A DNA stretch of 32,592 nt from JBCBTJ01 sp039818665 (GTDB taxonomy: Bacteria > Pseudomonadota > Alphaproteobacteria > Caulobacterales > Hyphomonadaceae): the NCBI GenBank assembly GCA_039818665.1, contig JBCBTJ010000039.1:1-32592 (forward strand). Reading direction: 5' to 3'. Position 1 is the first letter of the stretch, and each line of letters begins with the position of its first letter. Made by a program: the position numbers and the translations under genes. The notes below the pieces were generated by a model, which saw only the letters and a program-made list of their open reading frames with translations, searched no databases and had not been told where the DNA came from. Below, piece by piece: positions 7,216 through 15,787 of the stretch.

Positions 7216-8463
7216 TTAGTCTACACGCTCGACGATGATCGCCGGGGCCATGCCGCCGGCGGCGCACATGGTGACCAGGCCGCGCTTGAGGCCCTGGCGC
7301 TCCAGTTCATCGACCATGGTGCCGATCAGGATGGAGCCCGTGGCGCCGATCGGGTGGCCGAGCGCCATCGCGCCGCCATTCACATTGACCTTCTCGCGGT
7401 CGAGATCGAGATCGCGGATGAACTTCTCAGCGACGACCGAGAAGGCCTCGTTGATCTCAAATAGGTCGATGTCGTCCTTGGTCAGGCCGGCTTTTTCGAG
7501 AACTTTCTTCGCAGCGGGAACGGGCGCGTTCAGCATCAGCGTCGGGCAATCGCCCATATTGGCTGTCGCGACGATTTTGGCGCGCGGCTTCAGGCCGTTC
7601 TTCTCAGCGTATTCCGGTGAGGCGAGGAGCAGAGCGGCCGCGCCATCGACGACGCCGGACGAGTTGCCGGCGTGGTGGACATGGTTGAAACCGTTGTCGA
7701 GCTGCGGGTACTTTTTCTTGATGAGGTCGCCATAGGTGGTGCCCTCTTCGTCGACCGGGATGTCGGCCCACATGCCGAAGACTGGTTTCAGGCCCGCAAG
7801 GGTCTCCATGGTCGTGCCGGGACGCGGGAACTCTTCTTTGTCGAGGGCGAGCGAGCCATCCTCGTTGTAGACGGGCACCAGCGACTTATCGAACCGGCCT
7901 TCTTCAATCGCACGCGCCGCGCGCTCTTGGCTGACGACCGCAAGCTCGTCGACGGCCTGACGGTCGATGCCTTCGATCGTGGCGATGGCGTCGGCGCAGA
8001 CACCCTGCTGCGACTGGGGGTGCTTCTCGCGCAGGCGGAGATTGCCGGCGTCGATCATGGGCGGGGTCTTCGGATCGGCGGTCGCGGAGGTGTAGCTCAT
8101 CATCTCCGTGCCGCCGGCGATGACGAGATCTTCCATTCCGGACATGATCTGAGCGGCGGCGAGGTTCACGCTGGTGATGCCGGAGCCGCAAAACCGGTCG
8201 AGCGTCACCCCGGAGGCTTTGACGTCATAGCCGGCGTCGAGCGCCGCCATGCGGCCCATATCCGCGCCTTGGGCGCCGCGCTGGGAGGACGTGCCCCAGA
8301 TGATGTCGTCAACTTCGTCGGTTTTCATGTCATTGCGCTCTTTGAGCGCTTTCAGAACGGTCGCGGCCAGATGCTGGGGATGCATGTGGGCGAGCGCGCC
8401 CTTTCCAACTTTGCCGACGCCGCGCGGCGTCCGGCAGGCGTCGATGATATAAGCTTCAGGCAT
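7216..8463 (-). CDS. Acetyl-CoA C-acetyltransferase / 3-ketoacyl-CoA thiolase
   Basis: 415 aa, a typical thiolase length. The active-site elements are complete: nucleophile Cys92 in DRFCGSGI, NEAF, His370 in ALGHPIGATG and the second cysteine Cys400 in CAAGGMAPA. Thiolases cleave 3-ketoacyl-CoA with CoA (beta-oxidation) or condense two acetyl-CoA (polyhydroxybutyrate or mevalonate entry). Motifs alone do not say which direction applies here, and no fadB- or phaB-like gene is adjacent. The ATG at 8463 has a GGAGGA ribosome binding site. The gene is monocistronic, diverging from the methyltransferase gene. Confidence 0.93.
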   Translation of the reverse strand: MPEAYIIDACRTPRGVGKVGKGALAHMHPQHLAATVLKALKERNDMKTDEVDDIIWGTSSQRGAQGADMGRMAALDAGYDVKASGVTLDRFCGSGITSVNLAAAQIMSGMEDLVIAGGTEMMSYTSATADPKTPPMIDAGNLRLREKHPQSQQGVCADAIATIEGIDRQAVDELAVVSQERAARAIEEGRFDKSLVPVYNEDGSLALDKEEFPRPGTTMETLAGLKPVFGMWADIPVDEEGTTYGDLIKKKYPQLDNGFNHVHHAGNSSGVVDGAAALLLASPEYAEKNGLKPRAKIVATANMGDCPTLMLNAPVPAAKKVLEKAGLTKDDIDLFEINEAFSVVAEKFIRDLDLDREKVNVNGGAMALGHPIGATGSILIGTMVDELERQGLKRGLVTMCAAGGMAPAIIVERVD

Positions 8464-8614
8464 GGCGTAGTCCTCCGGATTCGCCGGTCTTGCGCCGGCC
8501 GCTTGTTTACGCGCGCGTCAATCTACTCCTCCACAGCCGTCGCGCAATGCTGACGCAACGAAACCTTAAGCACGCCGCGCTAACCAAACTGATCTGATCA
8601 AAGCGAGGGGCGGC
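8464..8614. promoter_or_regulatory. Divergent promoter region with small palindrome
   Basis: This 151-bp gap separates the thiolase gene (leftward) from the methyltransferase gene (rightward). A perfect palindrome, TGATC-T-GATCA, lies at 8590-8600, just upstream of the GAGGGG ribosome binding site of the methyltransferase. It could be an operator. I found no unambiguous -35/-10 pair. Confidence 0.35.
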
Positions 8615-9337
8615 ATGGACATCAAAGAAGACGAGATCCTCGGCGACCGCGTCTCCGACCATTGGTACTATCGCGCGAAGGGCCGCGTCCTGCTTCGCGC
8701 GATCGGCCCAGTGATCCGCCAGACGCTTGTGGACGTCGGCGCGGGGTCAGGTGTTTTCTCGAAACTTCTCCTCGAAGAAGGCCGCGCCAAAGCGGCCTAC
8801 TGCGTGGATCCTGGATATGCGCGCGACAAGGATGAAAAAGTGGCCGGGCGGCCGCTTCATTTCCGCCGCGAATGGTCGGGCGACAAAGCCGATCTCGTGC
8901 TGATGATGGACGTGCTGGAGCATGTGGACGACGATTTCGCGCTTCTGACCGAGTATTCCGATCCGCTGCGCCCTGGAGCCGAGGTGTTCGTGACCGTTCC
9001 GGCCTTCCAGAGCCTCTGGTCGGGCCACGATGTGTTTCTCGAGCATCGCAAGCGCTATCGCCGCGAAGAAGTCGACGCGCTGATGGCGCGCGCGGGCCTC
9101 AAGGTCAAAGTGAGCCGCTATTTCTATGGCGGGCTGTTCCCGGTGGCCTATGTGAAGCGCCGCGGCGACCGCAAACGGCTGGAACAGGGCGCGATCCAAG
9201 CGAAGTCAGATCTCAGCATGGCGCCGCCGCTGCTCAACGCCGCGCTGACGGCGGCCCACGATGTCGAACGGTGGCTGGTCTATCCGTGGAACAAGGTGAT
9301 GGGGCTGTCGGTCGTCTGCCTGGCGGAGAAAGTCTAG
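8615..9337 (+). CDS. Class I SAM-dependent methyltransferase
   Basis: 240 aa. The SAM-binding motif I (DVGAGSG, about residues 40-46) begins a Rossmann-type fold. The acidic loop MMDVLEHVDDD (about 97-107) is typical of Methyltransf_11/23-type enzymes, and the post-II strand leads to FVTVPAF. The tail (about 160-240) carries basic and aromatic residues that might contact a membrane or glycan substrate, but I cannot name the substrate. The ATG has a GAGGGG ribosome binding site 6 nt upstream. It may be the first gene of a long rightward transcript, since the next gene starts 49 nt downstream. Confidence 0.85.
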   Translation: MDIKEDEILGDRVSDHWYYRAKGRVLLRAIGPVIRQTLVDVGAGSGVFSKLLLEEGRAKAAYCVDPGYARDKDEKVAGRPLHFRREWSGDKADLVLMMDVLEHVDDDFALLTEYSDPLRPGAEVFVTVPAFQSLWSGHDVFLEHRKRYRREEVDALMARAGLKVKVSRYFYGGLFPVAYVKRRGDRKRLEQGAIQAKSDLSMAPPLLNAALTAAHDVERWLVYPWNKVMGLSVVCLAEKV

Positions 9338-9386
9338 CGCCACTGGGAGATGACGGGCGCGGCGATCCGGCTTAAGCCTGCGCCCC

Positions 9387-10253
9387 ATGATCACCGGACC
9401 AACCTCGAACAGCTATATCTCCCAGCGCCTGCGCCTACACTATGTGGATTGGGGCAATCCCGACGCGCCGCCGCTTTTGCTCGTCCATGGCGGGCGGGAC
9501 CATTGCCGCAGCTGGGACTGGGTCGCCGAGGCGCTGCGCGAGGATTGGCACATCATCGCGCCGGATCTGCGCGGCCATGGAGACAGCGCTTGGTCGGCGG
9601 ACGGGGAGTATTCGATCCGGGCGAACGTCTACGACCTCGCTCAACTGATCCATCAAAAGGACCTCGCCCCAGTGACGATCGTCTCCCACTCCTATGGCGG
9701 GGCGATCGCGTTGAGATATGCGGGCGTCTATCCCGAGAATGTCCGGAAACTGGTGGCGATCGAAGGCCTCGGCCCTTCGCCGAAGCTGCTGAAAGAACGG
9801 TTCGGCGCGCCGATCCACGAGCGCATGCGCGACTGGATCGAGGGCAAGCGCAAGGTCGCGGGTCGGACGCCGAAACGGTATCCCAGCTTGGAGGACGCTT
9901 ATCGGCGGATGAAGGACGAGAACGGCTATCTCTCCGACGAACAGGCGCGCCATCTGACCGTGCACGGCATCAGCCAGAATGAAGACGGGACCTATTCCTG
10001 GAAGTTCGACAATTATTTCCGCGTCATGCCGCCCTATGACCTCGGCCAGGAGGATGTCGAGGCGCTATGGCGGCGCGTCGCCTGCCCGACGCTGCTCATG
10101 TACGGCGAGAAGAGCTGGGCGTCGAACCCGGCCGAAGACGGCCGCCTCGAGCATTTTCAAGATGCGGAGGTGAAACTCTACGAGGACGCCGGACACTGGC
10201 TGCACCATGACCAATTCGACCAGTTCGTCTCTGATCTGAAAGCTTTTTTGTAA
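9387..10253 (+). CDS. Alpha/beta hydrolase
   Basis: 288 aa. Signature elements of the fold are visible: oxyanion-hole motif LLVHGG (31-36), DLRGHGDS (60-67), nucleophile elbow SHSYGG with Ser102, and the C-terminal catalytic His270 in DAGHWLHH. The acid residue is probably the Glu or Asp near the GEKSW stretch (about 237-241). Substrate unknown; candidates include esters, epoxides and lipids. No signal peptide, so cytoplasmic. No clear Shine-Dalgarno precedes the ATG, although a 10-bp palindrome (GGCTTAAGCC) lies at 9369-9378 just upstream. It lies between the methyltransferase and permease genes and may share their transcript. Confidence 0.87.
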   Translation: MITGPTSNSYISQRLRLHYVDWGNPDAPPLLLVHGGRDHCRSWDWVAEALREDWHIIAPDLRGHGDSAWSADGEYSIRANVYDLAQLIHQKDLAPVTIVSHSYGGAIALRYAGVYPENVRKLVAIEGLGPSPKLLKERFGAPIHERMRDWIEGKRKVAGRTPKRYPSLEDAYRRMKDENGYLSDEQARHLTVHGISQNEDGTYSWKFDNYFRVMPPYDLGQEDVEALWRRVACPTLLMYGEKSWASNPAEDGRLEHFQDAEVKLYEDAGHWLHHDQFDQFVSDLKAFL

Positions 10254-10290
10254 GCGGGACGCCGCGCGTCCGGTTTGATACTCGTTCCGC

Positions 10291-11064
10291 ATGTCCGCTG
10301 TGCTCGCTGGCCTCTTTTTCGCGACAGCCCTGCTCTACGCCTCCGTCGGGTTCGGCGGCGGATCGACGTACAATGCGTTGCTGGTGCTGAACGGGACGGA
10401 CTACCGCGTCCTCCCGGCGATCGCGCTAATCTGCAATATGATCGTCGTGAGCGGCGGGGTGTGGCGGTTCGCACGCGCGGGGTATGTTTCGCTTCAGCGT
10501 CTGGCGCCGTTCCTTGTGGCGTCGGTGCCGGCGGCTTGGATCGGCGGGCGGATACCGATCTCCGAGACGCTGTTTGTCTCGCTACTGGGCTTGTCGCTGT
10601 TGGCCGCCGGAACACGGCTGCTTTTCGAGCAAGAACCACAAAGCGCGCCGGACGGCGTCGCGCGATCCTATCATTGGGGCGCGGCCGCCGCTGTGGGCGG
10701 CGCGATCGGCCTGCTCGCCGGCCTTGTGGGGATCGGCGGCGGGATTTTCCTCGCGCCGGTGCTCTACTTTTGGCGATGGGGGACGCCACGGCAGATCGCG
10801 GGCGCGGCGAGCGTTTTTATTCTGGTCAACTCCGCCGCGGGCTTGGCCGGCCAGGCGGCTAAGCTCAACGAACTTTCTCTATTGCCAGCCCTCAGCGAAT
10901 ATTGGCCGCTCTTTCCCGCTGTTCTCATCGGCGGTCAGATCGGCTCATATCTCGGCAGCGAGCGGATTTCGCCGGTCTGGGTCAAGCGATTGACGGCGGC
11001 GCTGATCCTTTATGTCGCCGTGCGGCTTCTCTATCGCTGGGCGGGCATGATGGGGTGGTTTTAG
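10291..11064 (+). CDS. TauE/SafE-family membrane transporter
   Basis: 257 aa, almost wholly hydrophobic with about eight membrane segments. Both halves carry the glycine-rich family signature: VGFGGGST near residue 19-26 and GLVGIGGGIFLAP near 144-156, as expected for the internally duplicated TauE/SafE fold. Members export sulfite or sulfoacetate or move other anions, and many are uncharacterised. The modE-type regulator gene starts 12 nt downstream, so it is probably transcribed with the molybdenum cofactor genes. That placement hints at an oxyanion (sulfite, sulfate or molybdate) but does not prove it. The gap after the hydrolase gene (10254-10290) holds a weak 5-bp inverted repeat (10257-10271). 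Confidence 0.88.
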   Translation: MSAVLAGLFFATALLYASVGFGGGSTYNALLVLNGTDYRVLPAIALICNMIVVSGGVWRFARAGYVSLQRLAPFLVASVPAAWIGGRIPISETLFVSLLGLSLLAAGTRLLFEQEPQSAPDGVARSYHWGAAAAVGGAIGLLAGLVGIGGGIFLAPVLYFWRWGTPRQIAGAASVFILVNSAAGLAGQAAKLNELSLLPALSEYWPLFPAVLIGGQIGSYLGSERISPVWVKRLTAALILYVAVRLLYRWAGMMGWF

Positions 11065-11076
11065 GGAGGCGGGCGC

Positions 11077-11421
11077 ATGGACGCAGCGCTCAGCGTGAGG
11101 GTCGATCTGCCTGGGGGCGGACGCTTCGGACCGGGCAAAGCGGCTCTGCTCACGGCCATTGACGCTGAAGGCTCCGTCGCCGCGGCGGCGCGGTCCCTGG
11201 AGATGTCTTATCCGCGCGCGCTGCGCCTGGTTGAAGACTTGAACGCGCTGTTCGGCGCGCCGCTTATCGAGACGTTTCATGGCGGCGCGAAGCGCGGCGG
11301 CGCGCGGCTCACCCAAACGGGCGCGGCCATGTTGGCGACCTATGGCGCGCTTTGCGAGAAAGCCGAGGCGGCGACGCGTCCTGAACGCAAGACCATCTTG
11401 GATGCGGCGAAACCGGCCTGA
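11077..11421 (+). CDS. ModE-type winged helix-turn-helix regulator (DNA-binding domain only)
   Basis: 114 aa. It matches the N-terminal DNA-binding half of ModE, with the helix-turn-helix GSVAAAARSLEMSYPRALRL (about 33-52; the family consensus is SYxRAW). The following wing ends in LTQTG. ModE normally carries C-terminal molybdate-binding (MOP) domains. Here the protein ends soon after the DNA-binding domain, as in the short ModE-like proteins of many proteobacteria, so it either senses molybdate differently or not at all. It sits at the head of the Moco genes and presumably controls them. Confidence 0.88.
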   Translation: MDAALSVRVDLPGGGRFGPGKAALLTAIDAEGSVAAAARSLEMSYPRALRLVEDLNALFGAPLIETFHGGAKRGGARLTQTGAAMLATYGALCEKAEAATRPERKTILDAAKPA

Positions 11422-11467
11422 GGCCTTCGCACTGGCGCCGTTGTATTTGACCGATTATAACGGGCCA

Positions 11468-12439
11468 ATGTTGACGCGCGCCCACGATCCGTCGCTCGAA
11501 CACCCCGCCGACGTGCTGGCGGCCGCCATCGCCATGGCCGAACAGGGCGATCCATGCGCTCTGGCCATGATGACGGGCGCCGAGGGCGGCGCGGTGCGCG
11601 CGCCGGGGGCTTTGATGGCGGTGTCGGAAAGCGGCGCGGTCGCCGGATATGTGTCGGGCGGATGCGTCGACGCCGATGTGGCGTTTCAAGCGCGCGAAAC
11701 GCTGAAGACCGGGCGGACAAAGACGCTTCGCTATGGCGCGGGGTCACCGTTCATGGACATCAAACTGCCCTGCGGCGGGGCGATCGAAGTGACGCTGACG
11801 CCGAACCCGGACATTGAGCTGCTCAGCGCCGCCCGTGATCGGTTGGAGGCGCGCAAGCCTGCGCGCCTCAATCTAAGCCTGGACGGCCTCGCCCCGTGCG
11901 CCGCCGGCGCGGCGGATTGGAATGTTGGCTGGCGGGGGGAGGTGTTCTCAGCGGCCTACGAACCAAAGCCGGCGCTTCGCATCGCAGGCCGCGGCGCGGA
12001 TCTGATTGCGATGGCGCGGCTGGCTGAAGCGAGCGGTATTACCTGCCGCGTCCAGAGCCCCGACGAGGACTGCCTTGCCGCCGCCGAGAGCTGCGGCGTC
12101 AGGCAATTGGAGCGCCTCACCACGCCGACGGGGGCGATGCCGGACAACGCCGACGATCCATGGACGGCGTTCGCGCTGATGTTTCATGATCCCTATTGGG
12201 AGGCGCCTCTGCTGATGGACGCGCTCGCCGGGCCCGCCTTTTTCGTCGGCGCGGTGGGCAGCTCGCGCACCCAAGCGCGGCGGCGCGAGGCGCTCGCCGC
12301 CGCGGGGCTGGGCGCGGACGAGATCGCGCGCGTCCGCGGTCCGATCGGCCTCGTGCCGTCGATGCGCGACGCCTCCATGCTGGCGGTGTCTGCCCTGGCG
12401 GAGATCGTCGCAGCCTTTCATGCGCGGACGCCGGCATGA
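11468..12439 (+). CDS. XdhC-family molybdenum cofactor insertion protein
   Basis: 323 aa. The N-terminal XdhC/CoxI domain contains GALMAVSESG and the hallmark SGGCVDADV (about 63-71, GGCVE-like). The C-terminal half is a Rossmann-like domain with a weakened glycine motif (AGRGADL), ending in GPIGLVPSMRDASMLAVS. XdhC proteins bind Moco, protect it and direct its sulfuration and insertion into xanthine dehydrogenase-family enzymes. The ATG at 11468 fits the family N-terminus; upstream in-frame codons overlap modE and were not used. The TGA overlaps the ATG of mocA (ATGA), so the two are translationally coupled, matching the known XdhC-MocA partnership. Confidence 0.87.
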   Translation: MLTRAHDPSLEHPADVLAAAIAMAEQGDPCALAMMTGAEGGAVRAPGALMAVSESGAVAGYVSGGCVDADVAFQARETLKTGRTKTLRYGAGSPFMDIKLPCGGAIEVTLTPNPDIELLSAARDRLEARKPARLNLSLDGLAPCAAGAADWNVGWRGEVFSAAYEPKPALRIAGRGADLIAMARLAEASGITCRVQSPDEDCLAAAESCGVRQLERLTTPTGAMPDNADDPWTAFALMFHDPYWEAPLLMDALAGPAFFVGAVGSSRTQARRREALAAAGLGADEIARVRGPIGLVPSMRDASMLAVSALAEIVAAFHARTPA

Positions 12440-13029
12440 GGCTCGAAGACATCTCCGCCGTCCTCCTCGCCAGCGGACTGGCGCGACGCTTCGGCGGCGA
12501 CAAACTCATGGCGCGGCTGAATGACGCGCCCGTCCTCCAGCACGCGGCGAAGGCGCTGGAAGATCTCCCGTTTTTGCAGAAGATCGCCGTTGTCGGCGCG
12601 GATCAGGCCGGTCGAAGACGTCTTCTCGAAGCGCGCGGTTGGACGATCGTAGACAATCCATCGCCCGAATCCGGACAGGGCGCGTCCCTGGCGCTCGGCG
12701 CGCAGGCGGCGTTGAACGGTCCCGGCGAAGCGGTGCTCATCGCGCTGGGCGACATGCCGTTTGCACCTGGCGCGCACTATGCGGCGCTCGGCGCGGCTTT
12801 GGCAGGCGACGTCCAAGCGGCGATGACCGTGTCGCAGGACATTCCCATGCCCCCAGCTGTGTTTCGAACGGATGTCTCCGCGTCGCTCGTCAAGCTCGGC
12901 GGCGATCGAGGCGCGCGCGCCGTGTTCGACAGGCTCGACACAACGCAAACCGTTCCGCTCTCGCCGCACCTGGCCAAAGATGTCGATACGCGAGAGGATC
13001 TGAGATCTGCGGAGGCCGCCCATGGCTGA
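12436..13029 (+). CDS. mocA: MobA/MocA-like molybdenum cofactor nucleotidyltransferase (probably cytidylyltransferase)
   Basis: 197 aa. It has the nucleotidyltransferase N-terminal motif LASGLARRFGGDKLM (about 11-25; consensus LAAGxSxRFGxxK) and the metal-binding region LIALGDMPF (about 99-107). MobA attaches GMP and MocA attaches CMP to Mo-molybdopterin. MocA is the more likely call because the gene overlaps xdhC by 4 nt, and MCD-type cofactor serves XdhC-dependent hydroxylases. The moaA start overlaps its last 8 nt. The GTP/CTP specificity was not resolved from motifs alone. Confidence 0.8.
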   Translation: MRLEDISAVLLASGLARRFGGDKLMARLNDAPVLQHAAKALEDLPFLQKIAVVGADQAGRRRLLEARGWTIVDNPSPESGQGASLALGAQAALNGPGEAVLIALGDMPFAPGAHYAALGAALAGDVQAAMTVSQDIPMPPAVFRTDVSASLVKLGGDRGARAVFDRLDTTQTVPLSPHLAKDVDTREDLRSAEAAHG

Positions 13030-14053
13030 TCAAACCAAACCGCTCGGAAGATCGCCGCTCGCCGACCGGTTCGGCCGCAACATCACCTATTTGCGGCTCT
13101 CGGTCACAGATCGATGCGATCTTCGTTGCACCTACTGCATGTCGGAGAAGATGCAGTTCTTGCCGAAGCGCGAATTGCTGACGCTGGAAGAGCTGGAGCG
13201 GATCGCCGGCGCGTTCATCGATCGGGGCGTGCGCAAGATCCGCATCACCGGAGGCGAACCGCTGGTGCGCCGCGACATCGTCGACCTGTTCGGCAAACTG
13301 GGCGATCGCATCGGCGACGGACTGGACGAGTTGACCCTCACGACCAATGCGACACTGCTCGCCGAAACAGCCGAGACGCTGTTCGCCGCAGGGGTTCGGC
13401 GGGCCAACGTCTCGCTCGACTCGCTCGATCCGGACCGGTTCGCGGCGATCACGCGGCGCGGCGATCTGTCCAAGACGCTGGCGGGTATCGACGCGGCGCA
13501 AAAGGCCGGGCTTCGCGTGAAGATCAACACGGTCGCGCTAAAGCACGACAATGTCGATGAGATCCCGCGCATGGTCGAATGGGCGCACGGGCGAGGCATG
13601 GACATGACTTTGATCGAGGTCATGCCGCTCGGCGAGACAGGCGAGGACCGCGTCGACCAGTATGTGCCACTGCCGATGATCCGCGACGCGCTCGGGGCCC
13701 GTTGGACGTTACGCGATCTCGACGCCAAGGATCCGATGGGCGGGCCGTCGCGCTATGTGCGCATCGAGGAAACCGGCGGGAAGCTCGGCTTCATCACTCC
13801 GCTCACCAACAATTTCTGCGCCGGCTGCAACCGAGTGCGCGTCACGTGCACCGGCCGGATCTATATGTGTCTCGGCCAGGACGACCATGTCGACCTGCGC
13901 GCGGCTGTGCGGGAGCATCCGGGCGACGACGGCGCCCTGCACGCCGCGCTCGACACAGCGCTGGGCGCGAAGCCGGAGAAGCATGATTTCCAAATCGATC
14001 GCCGCGGGGCGGCGCCGGCGGTCGCCCGTCATATGTCTCTGACCGGGGGATAG
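13022..14053 (+). CDS. moaA: GTP 3',8-cyclase MoaA
   Basis: 343 aa. A radical SAM enzyme that, with MoaC, converts GTP to cyclic pyranopterin monophosphate, the first step of Moco synthesis. The N-terminal [4Fe-4S] motif is CDLRCTYC (Cys32, 36, 39), and GGEP (77-80) binds SAM. The second C-terminal cluster is Cys266, Cys269 and Cys283. The chain ends in the conserved GG tail needed for activity. The start overlaps mocA by 8 nt and moaD follows 2 nt after the stop. Confidence 0.97.
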   Translation: MADQTKPLGRSPLADRFGRNITYLRLSVTDRCDLRCTYCMSEKMQFLPKRELLTLEELERIAGAFIDRGVRKIRITGGEPLVRRDIVDLFGKLGDRIGDGLDELTLTTNATLLAETAETLFAAGVRRANVSLDSLDPDRFAAITRRGDLSKTLAGIDAAQKAGLRVKINTVALKHDNVDEIPRMVEWAHGRGMDMTLIEVMPLGETGEDRVDQYVPLPMIRDALGARWTLRDLDAKDPMGGPSRYVRIEETGGKLGFITPLTNNFCAGCNRVRVTCTGRIYMCLGQDDHVDLRAAVREHPGDDGALHAALDTALGAKPEKHDFQIDRRGAAPAVARHMSLTGG

Positions 14054-14055
14054 AG

Positions 14056-14304
14056 ATGGCGCGCCTTCTTTATTTCGGGCGATTGTCGGACGTGACCGGG
14101 CACGCCGAAGAGACGCGCGATCTGCCCTCCGATGTCGCGGACACCGCCGCGCTGCGCCGCTGGCTGGACGCCGACCATGCGGCCGACGGCGCGCTGCTGG
14201 AGGCGTCGGTTAGGTTGGCGGTGAACAGTGAAATCGTCATGGATCCCGCGCCCGTGTCCAATGGCGACGAAATCGCATTCATGCCGCCCGTCGGCGGCGG
14301 GTAG
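14056..14304 (+). CDS. moaD: Molybdopterin synthase sulfur-carrier subunit MoaD
   Basis: 82 aa, a normal MoaD length. It is a ubiquitin-like sulfur carrier whose C-terminal glycine is adenylated and converted to a thiocarboxylate that supplies the dithiolene sulfurs. The sequence shows the MoaD start RLLYFGRLSDVTG and the required di-glycine end (PPVGGG). No MoeB-type adenylating enzyme is in the window. It lies 2 nt after moaA and 7 nt before moaE, its partner subunit. Confidence 0.93.
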   Translation: MARLLYFGRLSDVTGHAEETRDLPSDVADTAALRRWLDADHAADGALLEASVRLAVNSEIVMDPAPVSNGDEIAFMPPVGGG

Positions 14305-14311
14305 CGCCGCG

Positions 14312-14764
14312 ATGATCGACATTACGGAAACGCCGTTCGACCACGCCGAAGCGCTCGCCGAGTTCACGCGGCGCGTCGGCGGCGCGGGCGCGGTCGTTAG
14401 TTTCACAGGCCTTGTTCGGGGCGAAGACGGCGTTGTCTCCACGCTGCACCTGCAGGCCTACTCGCCAATGACCGAGCGCGGAATCGAGGCGGCTGTGAAG
14501 ACGGCCAAAGCGCGTTGGCCGCTAATCGACGCCCATGTGATTCATCGGATTGGCGACATGGCGCCGGGCGAACCGATCGTGTTCGTGGCGATCGCCTCAG
14601 CGCATCGGCGCGCCGCATTTGAAGCAGCGGACTATCTGATGGACTATTTGAAAACCGACGCTGTCTTCTGGAAGAAGGAAGTGAGCTCCGCCGGCGCGGC
14701 CTGGATCGAACCGCGGGCGGAGGACTATCAGGATCGCGCCCGCTGGGACGCGCAGGGAGGATAA
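14312..14764 (+). CDS. moaE: Molybdopterin synthase catalytic subunit MoaE
   Basis: 150 aa. MoaE transfers sulfur from MoaD thiocarboxylate to precursor Z to make molybdopterin. Recognisable segments are VVSFTGLVRGEDG (about 29-41), HRIGDMAPGE (about 82-91), ASAHRRAAFEA and the catalytic lysine region DYLKTDAVFWKKE (about 112-124). The start at 14312 was chosen because it gives the usual N-terminus beginning MIDITETPFD; the frame continues upstream into moaD but lacks homology there. Six nt separate it from moaB. Confidence 0.95.
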   Translation: MIDITETPFDHAEALAEFTRRVGGAGAVVSFTGLVRGEDGVVSTLHLQAYSPMTERGIEAAVKTAKARWPLIDAHVIHRIGDMAPGEPIVFVAIASAHRRAAFEAADYLMDYLKTDAVFWKKEVSSAGAAWIEPRAEDYQDRARWDAQGG

Positions 14765-14770
14765 GCCCGC

Positions 14771-15301
14771 ATGGCTGGGATCGACGAAACGCTCGACTTC
14801 AAACCCGTCCGCATCGCGGTGTTGGTTGTCAGCGACACGCGGACACTGGAGACAGACACGTCCGGCGCCACCCTCGTGGAGCGGATCAATGCGGCCGGGC
14901 ACGAAGCGGTCGGGCGGGAGATCGTGCGCGACGATATCGGCGAGATCCGGCGCTTGGTAGGCGACTGGATCGCCGATCCCAATGTCGACGTGGTGATTTC
15001 CAGCGGCGGCACCGGCCTGACCGGCCGGGACGTGACGCCTGAAGCGATCGAGCCGCTCTTTGAGAAGACGATTGATGGCTTTTCGGTGATTTTTCACCAG
15101 GTGAGCTATCAAAGCGTGGGGCTTTCCACGCTTCAGTCCCGCGCGCTCGCCGGACTCGCCAACGGCACGTTCGTTTTCTGCCTGCCTGGTTCGAACGGCG
15201 CGGTGAAGGACGGCTGGGACAAGGTCATCTCCTACCAGCTCGACAGCCGCCACAAGCCCTGCAATCTCGTCGAACTCATGCCTCGACTGACCGAGGTCTA
15301 G
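14771..15301 (+). CDS. moaB: MoaB/MogA-family molybdopterin adenylyltransferase
   Basis: 176 aa. The enzyme adenylylates molybdopterin before molybdenum insertion by MoeA. The family core VVISSGGTGLTGRDVTPEA (about 74-92) binds the pterin and nucleotide, and CLPGSNGAV (about 136-144) completes the site. MoaB and MogA share these motifs; the short chain, start and Moa operon position favour MoaB. The stop lies 3 nt before the TTG start of moaC. Confidence 0.93.
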   Translation: MAGIDETLDFKPVRIAVLVVSDTRTLETDTSGATLVERINAAGHEAVGREIVRDDIGEIRRLVGDWIADPNVDVVISSGGTGLTGRDVTPEAIEPLFEKTIDGFSVIFHQVSYQSVGLSTLQSRALAGLANGTFVFCLPGSNGAVKDGWDKVISYQLDSRHKPCNLVELMPRLTEV

Positions 15302-15304
15302 GCT

Positions 15305-15787
15305 TTGAGCGGGCTCACGCATATCGGCCCGGACGGCCGCGCGAGGATGGTGGATGTCGGCGATAAAGCCGTCTCGGATCGCACCGCGGTCGCGATAGGG
15401 CGTTTGCGCGTCGGCGCCGAGGCGTTCGAGCGCGCGGCGTCGCGCGACACTAAGAAAGGTGACCCCATCGCAATCGCCGAGCTCGCCGGCGTCATGGCGG
15501 CGAAGAAGACTGCCGACCTCATTCCGCTTTGCCACCCCCTGCCCCTGACCAGCGTCAACGTGGCGATCGAGCCTGACGCGGAGACATCGACGCTCAAGGT
15601 CACGGCGCGGGTGAAAACCAGCGGCCAGACCGGGGTCGAGATGGAGGCGCTCACTGCGGTGTCGGCCGCCTGCCTAACGCTCTACGACATGCTGAAAGCC
15701 GTGGACAAAGCGATGGTGATCGAAGCGATCGAGTTGGCCGAAAAGACTGGCGGCCAGTCCGGCGACTATCGGAAAGACGCCCCGTGA
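15305..15787 (+). CDS. moaC: Cyclic pyranopterin monophosphate synthase MoaC (TTG start)
   Basis: 160 aa counted from a TTG start. The N-terminal LTHIGPDGRARMVDV matches the conserved MoaC opening (LTHxxxxGxxxMVDV). The first internal ATG (15347) would remove part of that block, so TTG is preferred. Conserved catalytic regions are LIPLCHPLPLTSV and the stretch GVEMEALTAVSAACLTLYDM. MoaC completes conversion of the MoaA product to precursor Z. Its TGA overlaps the GTG of moeA (GTGA), implying coupled translation. Confidence 0.93.
   Translation: MSGLTHIGPDGRARMVDVGDKAVSDRTAVAIGRLRVGAEAFERAASRDTKKGDPIAIAELAGVMAAKKTADLIPLCHPLPLTSVNVAIEPDAETSTLKVTARVKTSGQTGVEMEALTAVSAACLTLYDMLKAVDKAMVIEAIELAEKTGGQSGDYRKDAP

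Noticed and set aside
11279..11467. Longer xdhC start within modE
   Set aside because: The added residues have shadow-like composition and the family N-terminus begins near the ATG at 11468.
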